Of a stretch of 42,480 nt of DNA, positions 22,727-31,441 are shown piece by piece (position 1 is the stretch's first letter; the number at the start of each line of letters is the position of its first letter). This stretch comes from JABMRF01 sp964584985 (GTDB lineage: Bacteria > Patescibacteriota > Patescibacteriia > UBA11705 > JABHMO01): assembly GCA_964584985.1 (NCBI GenBank), contig CAZPBK010000009.1, forward strand, positions 1 to 42,480, read 5' to 3'. Both the position numbers and the translations under genes were made by a program. The notes below the pieces were generated by a model. The model was not told where the DNA came from and ran no database searches. It saw only the letters and a list, made by a program, of their open reading frames with translations.

Positions 22727-24445
22727 ATGAAAGAGTGGAAATTAAAAAATAAAACTTTTCAAAAACAAAGGAGCGAACTTTACGGTTATCATCCGGTGAT
22801 TGCCAAGCTACTGTATTATAGGGGATTAAAAGACCAAGATCAAGCTGAAAAATTTTTTAACCCTGAGTATGATGAATTGCATGATCCTTTTCTTTTCTCT
22901 GACATGAAAAAAGCGGTTAAAAGAATTTTTAAAGCTATTGATAACAAAGAAAAGATTTTAATTCATGGTGATTATGACGCTGACGGAGTGACCAGCGCAG
23001 CGGTTTTGTATAAAACTTTAAAGAAATTGGGAAACACTCCGGATGTTTTTATCCCGCATAGAGAAAAGGACGGATATGGATTAAATACAAAAAATATTAA
23101 AAAATTCGTTGAATCCGGGGTTGATTTATTAATAACCGTTGATTGCGGAATTACTAATGTTAAAGAAATAAAAGCTTTAGCTGACCAAGGGATTGAAACG
23201 ATTGTCACTGATCATCATGAACCGCCTGAACAACTACCCGAGGCGGTGGCTATTTTGGATCCCAAAGTTGAAAAATGTTCTTATCCATTTAAGGAGTTAG
23301 CCGGAGTCGGTGTGGCTTATAAATTGGCTGTGGCGCTCTTGGACACGGCTAAGCCGGAAAGATTAAAAAAGGCTGATTTTTCTCAATTCGGAGAGACTAA
23401 AGGTTTTAAAAAATGGCTTCTGGACTTAGTGGCCGTGGGAACCGTGGCTGATATTGTTCCGTTATTGGAAGAGAATCGTATTTTGGTTAAGTGGGGACTG
23501 GTTGTTCTAAATCAAACGAAAAATATCGGTCTTAAAAAATTATTTAAAAAATTAAATACTGCCAAAGTGGAAGAATTTACAATTGGTTATCAAATAGCAC
23601 CAAGGTTGAACGCTGCCGGTAGATTGAAAAGCGCTCAAAACGCTTTTGAGCTTTTGGTCACAGAGGATGAGGGAGAAGCCGAGCGGTTGGTATGTGATTT
23701 GGATCAAAACAATAAAAAAAGACAAGACATTGTGGAAAAGGCCATGATTCAGGCAAGACAGACCGTTATTCAGAGGGATAAAATTTTGTTTTTATATCAT
23801 GAAGAATGGTTGCCAGGAGTGGTCGGATTAATTGCCGGCAGATTATCTGAAGAATATTACAAACCGGTTTTGGCTATGACCAGTAGTGTTAACGGCATAG
23901 TCGGTTCCGGACGCAGTATTGAGGGGGTTAATATTATTTTTAATCTCCGGCGAGCGGGGGAATACTTGTTGCGATTTGGCGGTCATTCCGGCGCTTGTGG
24001 TTTTACTTTGAAAAGTCCGGCGGTTAAAGAAAAATTTGAAAGAAAGATGAAACAAGTAATTGAGCGGGATCTATCAGGAAAAGAATTAAAGCCTTTTTTA
24101 ACTGTTGATATGAAAATAAAATTAAGAGAAGTTGATATTTTTTTGTTGCGGTCTTTGGAGCGTTTTTCCCCTTATGGCGAGAAAAACGAAAAGCCTCTTT
24201 TTCTTATCAACGATCTGCAGATAGCGGCGATGGACTTGATAGGAAAGAAACAAAATCATTTACGGTTGATGGTAAAACAAGATTTACCGATTTTAAGCAA
24301 AATGATTTTATTTTCCAGAGGAAAGGAATGGTTTGAAAGGTTAGATGTCGGAGACAAAATTAAAGTGGTTTGTCAGTTGGGCATAAATCGTTGGAACGGG
24401 AATGAAGAACCGGAATATAAAATTGTGGATATTAAGCTTGTTTAG
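22727..24445 (+). CDS. recJ: Single-stranded-DNA-specific exonuclease RecJ
   Basis: This 5'-3' single-strand exonuclease of recombination and mismatch repair has 572 residues and is a DHH-superfamily protein. Metal motifs are visible: HGDYDADGVTSAAVLY (about 80-95), VDCGITN, and the DHH itself at 162-164 in VTDHHEPPEQLP. The DHHA1 domain follows with GRSIEGVNI and RFGGHSGACGFTL. A C-terminal OB-like domain (about 450-572) ends in EYKIVDIKLV. It can act with mutS at the other end of the window in repair. A terminator follows. Confidence 0.95.
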   Translation: MKEWKLKNKTFQKQRSELYGYHPVIAKLLYYRGLKDQDQAEKFFNPEYDELHDPFLFSDMKKAVKRIFKAIDNKEKILIHGDYDADGVTSAAVLYKTLKKLGNTPDVFIPHREKDGYGLNTKNIKKFVESGVDLLITVDCGITNVKEIKALADQGIETIVTDHHEPPEQLPEAVAILDPKVEKCSYPFKELAGVGVAYKLAVALLDTAKPERLKKADFSQFGETKGFKKWLLDLVAVGTVADIVPLLEENRILVKWGLVVLNQTKNIGLKKLFKKLNTAKVEEFTIGYQIAPRLNAAGRLKSAQNAFELLVTEDEGEAERLVCDLDQNNKKRQDIVEKAMIQARQTVIQRDKILFLYHEEWLPGVVGLIAGRLSEEYYKPVLAMTSSVNGIVGSGRSIEGVNIIFNLRRAGEYLLRFGGHSGACGFTLKSPAVKEKFERKMKQVIERDLSGKELKPFLTVDMKIKLREVDIFLLRSLERFSPYGEKNEKPLFLINDLQIAAMDLIGKKQNHLRLMVKQDLPILSKMILFSRGKEWFERLDVGDKIKVVCQLGINRWNGNEEPEYKIVDIKLV

Positions 24446-24464
24446 CTCTTGAAATATCTTATTG

Positions 24465-24496
24465 AATACGATAGAATATCATCGTATTTTTGTTTT
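24465..24496 (+). terminator. Intrinsic terminator after recJ
   Basis: Perfect 8-bp stem, AATACGAT with ATCGTATT, loop AGAATATC, then TTTGTTTT. Confidence 0.8.
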
Positions 24497-24516
24497 AAAA
24501 AATAATTAAAAGGTTT

Positions 24517-25953
24517 ATGAACAAAGTCGGGTTTGTTAAAGGGCTGAATTTTGTTAAAAAGACTTTTGATAAAAAAGGTCTGTTTTTTTTGTTTGGTCTT
24601 TGTCTGGTGTTAACTTTTTTTCCTTTTGTTGAAGCGAGTGGAGGAGCCGAAGCTCAAGGTCATGGAGCCGGAGCTGCTTTGAATTTTATGTGGTTGGCTT
24701 TAATTTTAATTTTGGCCAAGCTGTCAAGCCTTATTGAAAAGTTTGGGCAACCCGCGGTTTTGGGTGAATTGGTTGTTGGTGTTGTCTTGGGTAATTTGGT
24801 ATTGTTTGGCGTGGATTTTTTTGAGCCATTAAAACACAATCAGATAGTTTCATTTTTATCGGAGTTGGGTGTGGTTATACTGTTGTTTCAAGTCGGATTG
24901 GAATCCAATATTCACGAGATGAAAAAAGTTGGAGTTAAAGCCATGCTTGTGGCTATTATCGGTGTGATTATTCCTTTTGTTTCCGGCGCATATTTAATCG
25001 GTCCTTGGTTGATGCCGGGATTGGATTTAAACGCTTATTTATTTTTGGGTGCGGCCATGACCGCTACTTCCGTTGGTATTACTGCCAGAGTTTTTCAGGA
25101 TCTGGGCAAAATAAAAACCAAAGAAGCGAAGATTATTTTGGGCGCGGCGGTTATTGACGATGTAATCGGCTTGATGATATTGGCGGTTGTTTCAGCCATG
25201 GTTACTTTGGGAGCGGTGAAAATCGGAATGATAAGTTGGATAATTGCCAAAGCTGTTTTGTTTTTGCTCGGAGCTATAGTTTTGGGACAATTTTTTGCTC
25301 GAAAAATCAGCAAATGGTTTGCCAGAATAAATACCGGAGTGGCTATGAAGTTTACTATTGTCGTGGGATTTTGTTTGATCTTTTCATTTTTGGCTCAAAA
25401 AATAGGCCTTGCTCCGATTGTTGGAGCTTTTGCCGCCGGTTTGATTCTGGATCCTGTTCATTTTCGTTACTTTAAAGATCATGGATTGGTTGAGGATCTA
25501 AAAAAGGAATTAAAACAAATAAGAGTTGATGAAAGAAAGAAAATAAACAAAGTTATAGCGCCACATTCTCATAGACATATTGAAGATTTTATCGAACCTT
25601 TGGGTAATTTTTTAATTCCGATATTTTTTGTTATGACCGGAATGAGTGTTAATCTGGCAACATTAAAAGATCCAAAGGTGGTTTTGGTGGCCTTAGTTGT
25701 TACTTTGGTGGCTTTTGTTGGCAAATATGTTTCCGGCTTGGTTGGTGGTCAAGGAGTGAATAAGTCAATTATTGGTTTTGGTATGGTGCCTCGGGGTGAG
25801 GTGGGGTTGATTTTTGCCACTATTGGAAAATCATTGGGAGTGGTTAGCGATGAAATTTTTTCCATAATCGTTATAATGGTAATTTTCACCACTTTGCTTA
25901 CTCCACCCATTTTGACTTATTTATTAAAAAAGCAAGAGAAAGTCGGGGGTTGA
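24517..25953 (+). CDS. Cation/proton antiporter, CPA2 (KefB/NapA-like) family
   Basis: This integral membrane protein of 478 residues exchanges Na+ or K+ for protons. It begins with a signal-like segment (about 22-45) and a short Gly/Ala/His-rich loop (SGGAEAQGHGAGAAL), then about 12 membrane spans. Family marks are FGQPAVLGELVVGVVLGN, GVVILLFQVGLESN, MTATSVGITARVFQDLG and AAVIDDVIGLMIL, which carries the paired aspartates of electrogenic CPA2 transporters. A charged loop at about 325-360 has IAPHSHRHIEDF, with four histidines close to one another. There is no TrkA-N domain. Na+/H+ exchange is the likely activity, but K+ cannot be excluded. Confidence 0.9.
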   Translation: MNKVGFVKGLNFVKKTFDKKGLFFLFGLCLVLTFFPFVEASGGAEAQGHGAGAALNFMWLALILILAKLSSLIEKFGQPAVLGELVVGVVLGNLVLFGVDFFEPLKHNQIVSFLSELGVVILLFQVGLESNIHEMKKVGVKAMLVAIIGVIIPFVSGAYLIGPWLMPGLDLNAYLFLGAAMTATSVGITARVFQDLGKIKTKEAKIILGAAVIDDVIGLMILAVVSAMVTLGAVKIGMISWIIAKAVLFLLGAIVLGQFFARKISKWFARINTGVAMKFTIVVGFCLIFSFLAQKIGLAPIVGAFAAGLILDPVHFRYFKDHGLVEDLKKELKQIRVDERKKINKVIAPHSHRHIEDFIEPLGNFLIPIFFVMTGMSVNLATLKDPKVVLVALVVTLVAFVGKYVSGLVGGQGVNKSIIGFGMVPRGEVGLIFATIGKSLGVVSDEIFSIIVIMVIFTTLLTPPILTYLLKKQEKVGG

Positions 25954-26020
25954 TTTTGTTCAAGCGTTTTTATTTGGTATTATTAAAATAAGTCCATTAT
26001 AATTATTTATTTAAAAATTT

Positions 26021-26437
26021 ATGCGTTTGATAATAAATTGTGACGGAGGAGCTCGAGGAAATCCCGGTCCGGCGGCCATTGGGTATGTTATAAAAGACAA
26101 AAATAAAAAAATTTTATTCAAGTATGGGGAATATATCGGTACAGCCACTAATAATATAGCGGAATATAGAGCGGTAATTTCAGCCTTGGAAAAAGCTTTG
26201 GAGCTTGGCGGTGATGATTTGGAGTTTTATATTGATAGTGAATTGGTTGTTAAGCAGATAAACGGTTTATACAAAGTAAAAAACAAGGATTTGGCGGAAG
26301 AGTTTTTGAAAATATATAATCTTCGTAGTAAGTTTGATTCAGTGGTTTTCCATCATGTTTATCGCGAGAAAAACAAAGAAGCCGACGCCATGGTTAATAA
26401 GGCTTTGGATGAAAAGTTAAAAAAACAATCAAATTAA
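26021..26437 (+). CDS. Ribonuclease HI family protein
   Basis: This 138-residue protein cleaves RNA in RNA-DNA hybrids. The four acidic active-site positions are seen: D in INCDGGARGNPGPAAIG, E in NNIAEYRAVISAL, D in FYIDSELVVKQING, and D in YREKNKEADAMVNKAL. It is of the shorter archaeal/bacterial class without the basic protrusion of E. coli RNase HI. The ATG at 26021 has no Shine-Dalgarno sequence. A terminator follows. Confidence 0.93.
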   Translation: MRLIINCDGGARGNPGPAAIGYVIKDKNKKILFKYGEYIGTATNNIAEYRAVISALEKALELGGDDLEFYIDSELVVKQINGLYKVKNKDLAEEFLKIYNLRSKFDSVVFHHVYREKNKEADAMVNKALDEKLKKQSN

Positions 26438-26463
26438 ATAAAGAAAATTGAATTTTATTTTTT

Positions 26464-26492
26464 AAAATCAGATTTTATGTCTGGTTTTTTTT
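26464..26492 (+). terminator. Intrinsic terminator after the ribonuclease HI gene
   Basis: 9-bp stem, AAAATCAGA with TCTGGTTTT (one G-T pair), 7-nt loop, followed by more T. Confidence 0.75.
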
Positions 26493-26519
26493 AATAAAAA
26501 CAGGTGAATATGTTATAAT
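26491..26519 (+). promoter_or_regulatory. Promoter for the GWAW-repeat protein, short leader
   Basis: TTAATA (26491-26496), a 17-nt spacer, and TATAAT (26514-26519). Only 13 nt separate the -10 box from the ATG, so the leader is predicted to be about 5-7 nt. Confidence 0.6.
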
Positions 26520-26532
26520 GTATTTATAGATT

Positions 26533-28071
26533 ATGAAAAAGACTCTCACAATAGGATTAATAGTGGTTTGCAGTGTCTTGGTTTTTTTTACCGCTGATTC
26601 ATCGGCTGAAAAAGCTCATAAAATAAATGGTTGGGCTTGGTCGGAAAATATCGGTTGGGTATCTTTGAATTGTTATAATTCCGGTTTAAACAATAAATGT
26701 CTAAATTCTGATTACGGAGTTGATTTTGATCGCGAAACCAAAGAAGTCTTCGGTTATTCTTGGTCAGAGTATGGCGGTTGGTTATGTTTTGGTTCTTCGT
26801 GCGATGAAACGCAAGAAAATATGTTTTTGCCTCCCGACGATGCTCAAATAGTAGCTAAGATAACCAAAAATAATTTATTAACGGGCTGGGCAGGTTGGCC
26901 GGTTTTGGGTAAAAATGGTTGGGTTAAATTGCAAGGGGAGGTTTATAACAACTCAGATCCAAAAGTTCAATGTAGAAACTGTGTTCAATATAAAGGACAA
27001 GAAAAAGAAAAATGTGGTTTTTGTTTTACGCAAGAAATTAATCAAGGCAGCGGAGGTATTTGCGCTAATTGCAGTGATTGCTTGGATGGAGAATGCTCGG
27101 AATGCCAAGAATGTTATAAGTACGGAGTTGGTTTGGACGCGGAAACCAACGCCTTGGTCGGTTGGGCTTGGGGCGCTGATTATGAAGGAGTTGGTTTTGG
27201 CTGGTTACGTTTTTCTGCTTCTGATGATCTGGCTTTGGTCAACCAACCTTATTTGCAAACCGTTGGTGGCGATATTTACGCTCAAAAGGGACTGGGAGAT
27301 ATTTATCAGCCCAGCGCGCCGGAGGATCAGCCCAATGCCACTTATATGATTCAAAGTAACGGTTCAATTGTGCATTTTGATTCCTATTGTCAAAAAACCG
27401 GTCAATGTAACTATTCAGAAGGCTGGGTCAGCGAGAAAATGGATGAACTTTTTTTGCCTGATCAAGAAAGTAATTATTACAATCAAAATCTGGGTCATTT
27501 GGATATAAAAGGTTTGCTGGCCGGTCAATACGGACCGGTAAAAGCCGTTAATTCAAGTGATCAAATAGATGAAGTTTTAAAAGGAAGGGTTTATTATGCC
27601 GGAGATGATTTTGTGCTTGACCAGCATAGTTTTTTAAATAGTTTGGGACAAGAAAAAGCCTCAGGCACTTTGGTGGTAAGAGGGGATTTGGTTTTAAACG
27701 GGAACATTTTTTATGCAGGATCTTCAATTAAAAATTTAAAAAATTTACCTTGTTTTGGGGTTTTGGTTCTTAAGAAAAAAGACGGTTCCGGAGGAAATAT
27801 TTATATAAAGCCTGATGTGGGCTATTTGTCCGGTAATTTTTATGCTGAAGATACAATTTATACTGGCTATCAATCGGAAGAAAATAATACTCGGTTGAGC
27901 GTGAATGGCTTGATGTTGGCTGAGAAGTTTGAATTTGAAAGAGGTTATGTTGATTTGGAAACCAAGGAACCGGCAGAAAGAATCATTTATGACGGTCGAG
28001 TTTTTGGTAATCCGCCTCCCGGATTTTCCGATTTAATCGCCGGGTTACCCGAGTTCAACAAAAACCAATAA
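26533..28071 (+). CDS. Secreted protein with GWAW...GW repeats and a cysteine cluster
   Basis: This 512-residue protein has a signal peptide (1-25). Four copies of a tryptophan-rich unit follow: GWAWSENIGWVSL (33-45), GYSWSEYGGWLCF (74-86), GWAGWPVLGKNGWVKL (118-133) and GWAWGADYEGVGFGWLRF (210-227). Between the third and fourth are ten cysteines in residues 147-194, in CRNC, CGFC, CANCSDC and CSECQEC patterns, like a metal- or disulfide-held knuckle. The C-terminal half (about 230-512) is beta-rich, with GTLVVRGDLVLNGNIFYAG. GWAW-repeat proteins are known to me from candidate-phyla genomes without a set function. Its place directly upstream of the pilus genes hints at a surface or pilus-linked role, which is inference. 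Confidence 0.78.
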   Translation: MKKTLTIGLIVVCSVLVFFTADSSAEKAHKINGWAWSENIGWVSLNCYNSGLNNKCLNSDYGVDFDRETKEVFGYSWSEYGGWLCFGSSCDETQENMFLPPDDAQIVAKITKNNLLTGWAGWPVLGKNGWVKLQGEVYNNSDPKVQCRNCVQYKGQEKEKCGFCFTQEINQGSGGICANCSDCLDGECSECQECYKYGVGLDAETNALVGWAWGADYEGVGFGWLRFSASDDLALVNQPYLQTVGGDIYAQKGLGDIYQPSAPEDQPNATYMIQSNGSIVHFDSYCQKTGQCNYSEGWVSEKMDELFLPDQESNYYNQNLGHLDIKGLLAGQYGPVKAVNSSDQIDEVLKGRVYYAGDDFVLDQHSFLNSLGQEKASGTLVVRGDLVLNGNIFYAGSSIKNLKNLPCFGVLVLKKKDGSGGNIYIKPDVGYLSGNFYAEDTIYTGYQSEENNTRLSVNGLMLAEKFEFERGYVDLETKEPAERIIYDGRVFGNPPPGFSDLIAGLPEFNKNQ

Positions 28072-28086
28072 TTAGTGGATAAACAT

Positions 28087-28115
28087 TTTTCTAAATCTTT
28101 TAAAAATGTTATAAT
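28087..28115 (+). promoter_or_regulatory. Promoter for the pilus operon
   Basis: TTTTCT (28087-28092), a 17-nt spacer, and TATAAT (28110-28115). An inverted repeat, AACATTTTT (28082-28090) and AAAAATGTT (28102-28110), spans the -35 box and touches the -10 box. It may be an operator or the terminator of the preceding gene. Confidence 0.5.
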
Positions 28116-28174
28116 ATAAAAGAATTAAATTTAAAATAAAGTATAATTGACACTAAATTTAACCACAAGATTAT

Positions 28175-29293
28175 ATGGGAATATTTTCAAAAAATAAAGC
28201 CGGTGATACGGATTATTTAGGCGTTGATATTGGTGGTAGCAGTATAAAAATGGTGGAATTAACCAATAACAACGGACGCGCTCAATTGGTAACTTACGGT
28301 TATTTGGAGCGTTCGTTAAAAGGAGGAGCCAAGCTGATTGATCGTCCGGATGAAACTGCGCAAATGATTAAAAAGGTAGCCCAACAAAGCAAGGTTTTAA
28401 CCAAAAGGGCGATTACCGCTTTGCCGGCTCCGGCAGTTTTCAGTTCAATTATTTCTTTGTCTGAGATTAGTAGAAAAGACTTGTCTTCGCCCAAAAAAGT
28501 TACCGCGGCGGTTGAATGGGAAGCCAAAAAGGTTTTGCCTTTGCCTTTGGAAAAAATGATTTTGGATTGGAAGGTTTTGGGGTCGGATTCTTTGCTAAAA
28601 CAAAAAACAAAGTCCTCGGGCAAGTCGGATAAAATAAAAGATCTACAAGTGTTGTTGACCGGAGCAGCCAAGGAAGTTGTTCAAAAATATATTGAGATTT
28701 TCAAAAAAGCGGATTTGAATTTGATAAGTTTGGAAACTGAATCCTTTGCCTTGTCCAGAGCTTTGGTGGGCAAAGACAAATCAACCGTTATTGTGGTGGA
28801 TATAGGCGCCGGCAATACCGATATTGCGGTGGTGGAAAATTCCATTCCATTATTAAATCGCAGCCTGGGAATCGGGGGGCTGGAAATAACCAAATCTATT
28901 GCGGAAACCTTGAATGTGGATTTAAAACAAGCTGAGCAATACAAGCGTGACTTGGCTAGCCATGAGCAACTTGGAGGAGAAGACAATGAGTTGCCCGAAA
29001 TAATTCGGCGACCAATCCAAGCCATAATAGACGAAATTCGTTATACCAAGGATTTTTATCTTGATCAGCCCGGAAACAAGGACAAAAGAATAGAAAGAAT
29101 AGTTCTTAGTGGAGGAACGGCTCATCTTTTTAATGTGGCTGAGTATTTTACGGAAACCTTGGGCATCAGGACATTTTTGGGGAATCCGTGGGCCAGGGTT
29201 ATTTACCCGGAGGATTTACAGCCGGTTTTGGATAAGGTCGGAAATCGTATGGCTACTTCCATAGGTTTGGCAATGCGCAATATAATAAAATAA
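28175..29293 (+). CDS. pilM: Type IV pilus assembly protein PilM
   Basis: This actin-like cytoplasmic ATPase-fold protein of 372 residues docks to PilN under the membrane. Seen: YLGVDIGGSSIKMVELTN (phosphate 1), RAITALPAPAVFSSIISL, AAVEWEAKKVLPLPLEKMILDW, VIVVDIGAGNTDIAVVENSIPLLNRSLGIGG (phosphate 2), YTKDFYLDQPGNK and IVLSGGTAHLFNV. It opens the pilM-N-O run, and the stop is 9 nt before pilN. Its length matches the usual 350-370. Confidence 0.94.
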   Translation: MGIFSKNKAGDTDYLGVDIGGSSIKMVELTNNNGRAQLVTYGYLERSLKGGAKLIDRPDETAQMIKKVAQQSKVLTKRAITALPAPAVFSSIISLSEISRKDLSSPKKVTAAVEWEAKKVLPLPLEKMILDWKVLGSDSLLKQKTKSSGKSDKIKDLQVLLTGAAKEVVQKYIEIFKKADLNLISLETESFALSRALVGKDKSTVIVVDIGAGNTDIAVVENSIPLLNRSLGIGGLEITKSIAETLNVDLKQAEQYKRDLASHEQLGGEDNELPEIIRRPIQAIIDEIRYTKDFYLDQPGNKDKRIERIVLSGGTAHLFNVAEYFTETLGIRTFLGNPWARVIYPEDLQPVLDKVGNRMATSIGLAMRNIIK

Positions 29294-29302
29294 ATATATA
29301 TT

Positions 29303-30424
29303 ATGAGCAACGGAACAAGCTTGCTTCCGGAGGAAATGAGGGAAAAAGAAAAACAAGCCAGAGAGCAAACTCGTGAATCCATGAGTTCGCCTGAATTTTC
29401 AATGCATTTACCCGATAAAGAAAAACAAAAAAGTGCCAAGGGAAAAGAACCGGTAAAAAAGAAAAAAGATTGGGTAAAGATTGGTGCGGAAAATAACAGT
29501 AAAACAAAAAATAAAAAAAAGGCTAAATTTAAAATTCATCATAAAAAAGTTAAGCCCGCACAAACGGTAAAAGAAGATCAAAAAGTTAAAAACGATGATT
29601 ATTCTTCAAAAAACAAAACGGAAAAACAGTCAAATTCTCAGAAAAAGCAAAAATCAAATAATGATTTTAAAATGAGGATTCCGAAAAAGGGTAAAAAATT
29701 GGATAAGCATGGAAAAAGGGTGGTTAGGGAAGCCGGAGATAAACTTTCACAGATAAAACATTCTTTACCTTTGAGTGAATATTTTCAGAAAAGAAGAAAA
29801 AAGCTGAAATTAAAAAAAACACCGGCTGAAATAAATCTTATTTCTTCCGATTATAGAGAGGTTTTGAACGCGCAGTTATGGTTAAGGATGAAAATTTTGT
29901 TATTGGTGATTTTTATTTTTACCTTGATTGTGGCTGCAGGCTCCTTGATTTTTAAATTTCATAATGTTGAGTTGGTAAAAGAATACAATTCAACAGTGCA
30001 AGAGATAAGCCAAACACAAGCAAAAATAAATTCTTATGATACGGGAAGAATGCAAGCTGAGAAATTAAAAAAACGCAGTGATGTTTTGCATGTTTTGGTG
30101 GACAATCATTTGCGTTGGACTGCGTTTTTATCAAAGATGGAGAGATATACAATAGAAAATGTTTATTATACCAATATGGTGGTAAACAAGGATTTTTCGG
30201 TTAACTTGCAAGCTAGAGCTAAAACATACGCTGATTTGGCTACCCAGCTGGCCGTGTTACAGGAAGCTGATTTTGTTGATTCGGTGGAAATAAATTCAGC
30301 CGGCAAAGTGACTGCTATTTCCAGTCCGGAAAATTCAGATGATAATATTTCCGGAGAAGAACCTAGAGAAATAAATTTTAACATACTTTTGTTTATAAAA
30401 CCCGACAGTTTATTGATTGAATAA
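29303..30424 (+). CDS. pilN: PilN-like pilus assembly protein with a long basic N-terminal extension
   Basis: Typical PilN is about 180-200 residues; this one is 373. Residues 1-170 are cytoplasmic, very rich in lysine, and low in complexity (for example VKKKKDWVKIG and KTKNKKKAKFKIHHKK). The canonical PilN part starts at about 175 with AEINLIS, the PilM-binding motif. A membrane helix (about 198-218) and a coiled-coil plus ferredoxin-like periplasmic domain (about 225-350) follow. The first residues, TSLLPEEMREKEKQ, look like a second INLLP-type motif. Reading is continuous from ATG 29303. It sits 2 nt before pilO. Confidence 0.82.
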   Translation: MSNGTSLLPEEMREKEKQAREQTRESMSSPEFSMHLPDKEKQKSAKGKEPVKKKKDWVKIGAENNSKTKNKKKAKFKIHHKKVKPAQTVKEDQKVKNDDYSSKNKTEKQSNSQKKQKSNNDFKMRIPKKGKKLDKHGKRVVREAGDKLSQIKHSLPLSEYFQKRRKKLKLKKTPAEINLISSDYREVLNAQLWLRMKILLLVIFIFTLIVAAGSLIFKFHNVELVKEYNSTVQEISQTQAKINSYDTGRMQAEKLKKRSDVLHVLVDNHLRWTAFLSKMERYTIENVYYTNMVVNKDFSVNLQARAKTYADLATQLAVLQEADFVDSVEINSAGKVTAISSPENSDDNISGEEPREINFNILLFIKPDSLLIE

Positions 30425-30426
30425 CT

Positions 30427-31086
30427 ATGTCTTTAAAAAACACTAAAAAAACCAAATTACCGGAACTGGAAAAAAAGGAAGTTTTTAAAAATGAAAAGCC
30501 GGTCAATCGCTCCGCCGGATCTTTTGGGATGACTTTTTCTGAGAATTTTATTAAATATTATCGCAGTATTGCTTTGTTTTTTGTTTTGTTGGTCTTGGTC
30601 GTTGGGAGTTTTACCATGGGTTACTTTTATCAGACCTACATAGCGGATATTAAAGACATGATCAAAGAACAAGAGTCTCTTTTGTCAAAAAAAAGCAATG
30701 AGCTGGAGCGGCTTGAACAAGTGAAATTTGTTTATGATGATCTTCGGGAATCTTCAAAAAAAGTACTTGATATGTTGCCAAGAGATAAGGATTTGCCGGA
30801 ACTATTTGTGCAGTTGGAGAGTATTGCTTTTAAAAACAACATATCTTTGGAAATGGTGGATATTTCCAAACAAGCCAGCCGGTTTGAGTTAAAAGGAGTG
30901 AAAGCGGGTGAATTGTCTAGTTTGGATGTGAATTTGAATTTAAAGGGAGGAGATTATTTTATATTAAAGGATTTTTTAAAGGATTTGGAATATAATCTTC
31001 GGATTTTTGATGTTAATTCGTTGATCTACAGTCCGGACGAAGATTCTTATAGTTTGTCTTTAAGCACTTATTATTTTAAAAATTAG
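30427..31086 (+). CDS. pilO: PilO-like pilus assembly protein
   Basis: This 219-residue protein has a cytoplasmic tail (1-45), one membrane helix (about 46-68, SIALFFVLLVLVVGSFTMGYF), a coiled coil (about 75-115, EQESLLSKKSNELERLEQV), and a small alpha/beta domain. The domain reads MLPRDKDLPELFVQLESIAFKNNISLEMVDI and then YFILKDFLKDLEYNLRIFDVNSLIYS, the PilO fold. It pairs with PilN to form the inner-membrane alignment unit. Placement directly between pilN and the next gene (3 nt gap) supports this. Confidence 0.85.
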   Translation: MSLKNTKKTKLPELEKKEVFKNEKPVNRSAGSFGMTFSENFIKYYRSIALFFVLLVLVVGSFTMGYFYQTYIADIKDMIKEQESLLSKKSNELERLEQVKFVYDDLRESSKKVLDMLPRDKDLPELFVQLESIAFKNNISLEMVDISKQASRFELKGVKAGELSSLDVNLNLKGGDYFILKDFLKDLEYNLRIFDVNSLIYSPDEDSYSLSLSTYYFKN

Positions 31087-31089
31087 ATT

Positions 31090-31395
31090 ATGCTTAACCA
31101 AGTGGCCAAATCAGAAAAAAGAAATTCTTTAATAATTTTATTTTTAATTATTATTGTTATTGTCGGTGTTTTGGCTGCACATAAATTTTATTTTTCCGGT
31201 GAGCCGAAACTTTTAAGTAAGGCTGTTTTTTCAGCCAAGAGCGATTTTTCAGTAAAAGATTATGCCGAGGAAAGTGAAGACTTAATGCAGAGCGATAAAT
31301 TGAAAAAATTCAAAAAATTTGGAGATTGGCCGGTGGAAACGGATATGTTTTTAAAATCCGGAGAAAATCCATTCAAAAAAATACAACAAAAATAA
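31090..31395 (+). CDS. Short single-span protein of the pilus operon (PilP-like position)
   Basis: This 101-residue protein has a basic N-terminus, a strong membrane helix (about 14-33, LIILFLIIIVIVGVLAAHKF), and an outer part of about 65 residues. The tail reads FGDWPVETDMFLKSGENPFKK, and its GENPF end recalls the GR(S/A)NPF linker found in PilP-like proteins and in related short proteins at this position. There is no beta-domain as in real PilP, and no lipobox. It probably takes part in the PilM-N-O platform, inferred from position. Confidence 0.65.
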   Translation: MLNQVAKSEKRNSLIILFLIIIVIVGVLAAHKFYFSGEPKLLSKAVFSAKSDFSVKDYAEESEDLMQSDKLKKFKKFGDWPVETDMFLKSGENPFKKIQQK

Positions 31396-31441
31396 AAATT
31401 TTACTTTAAAATCAAGTTAAGACTTGAAAATGGATATATAA

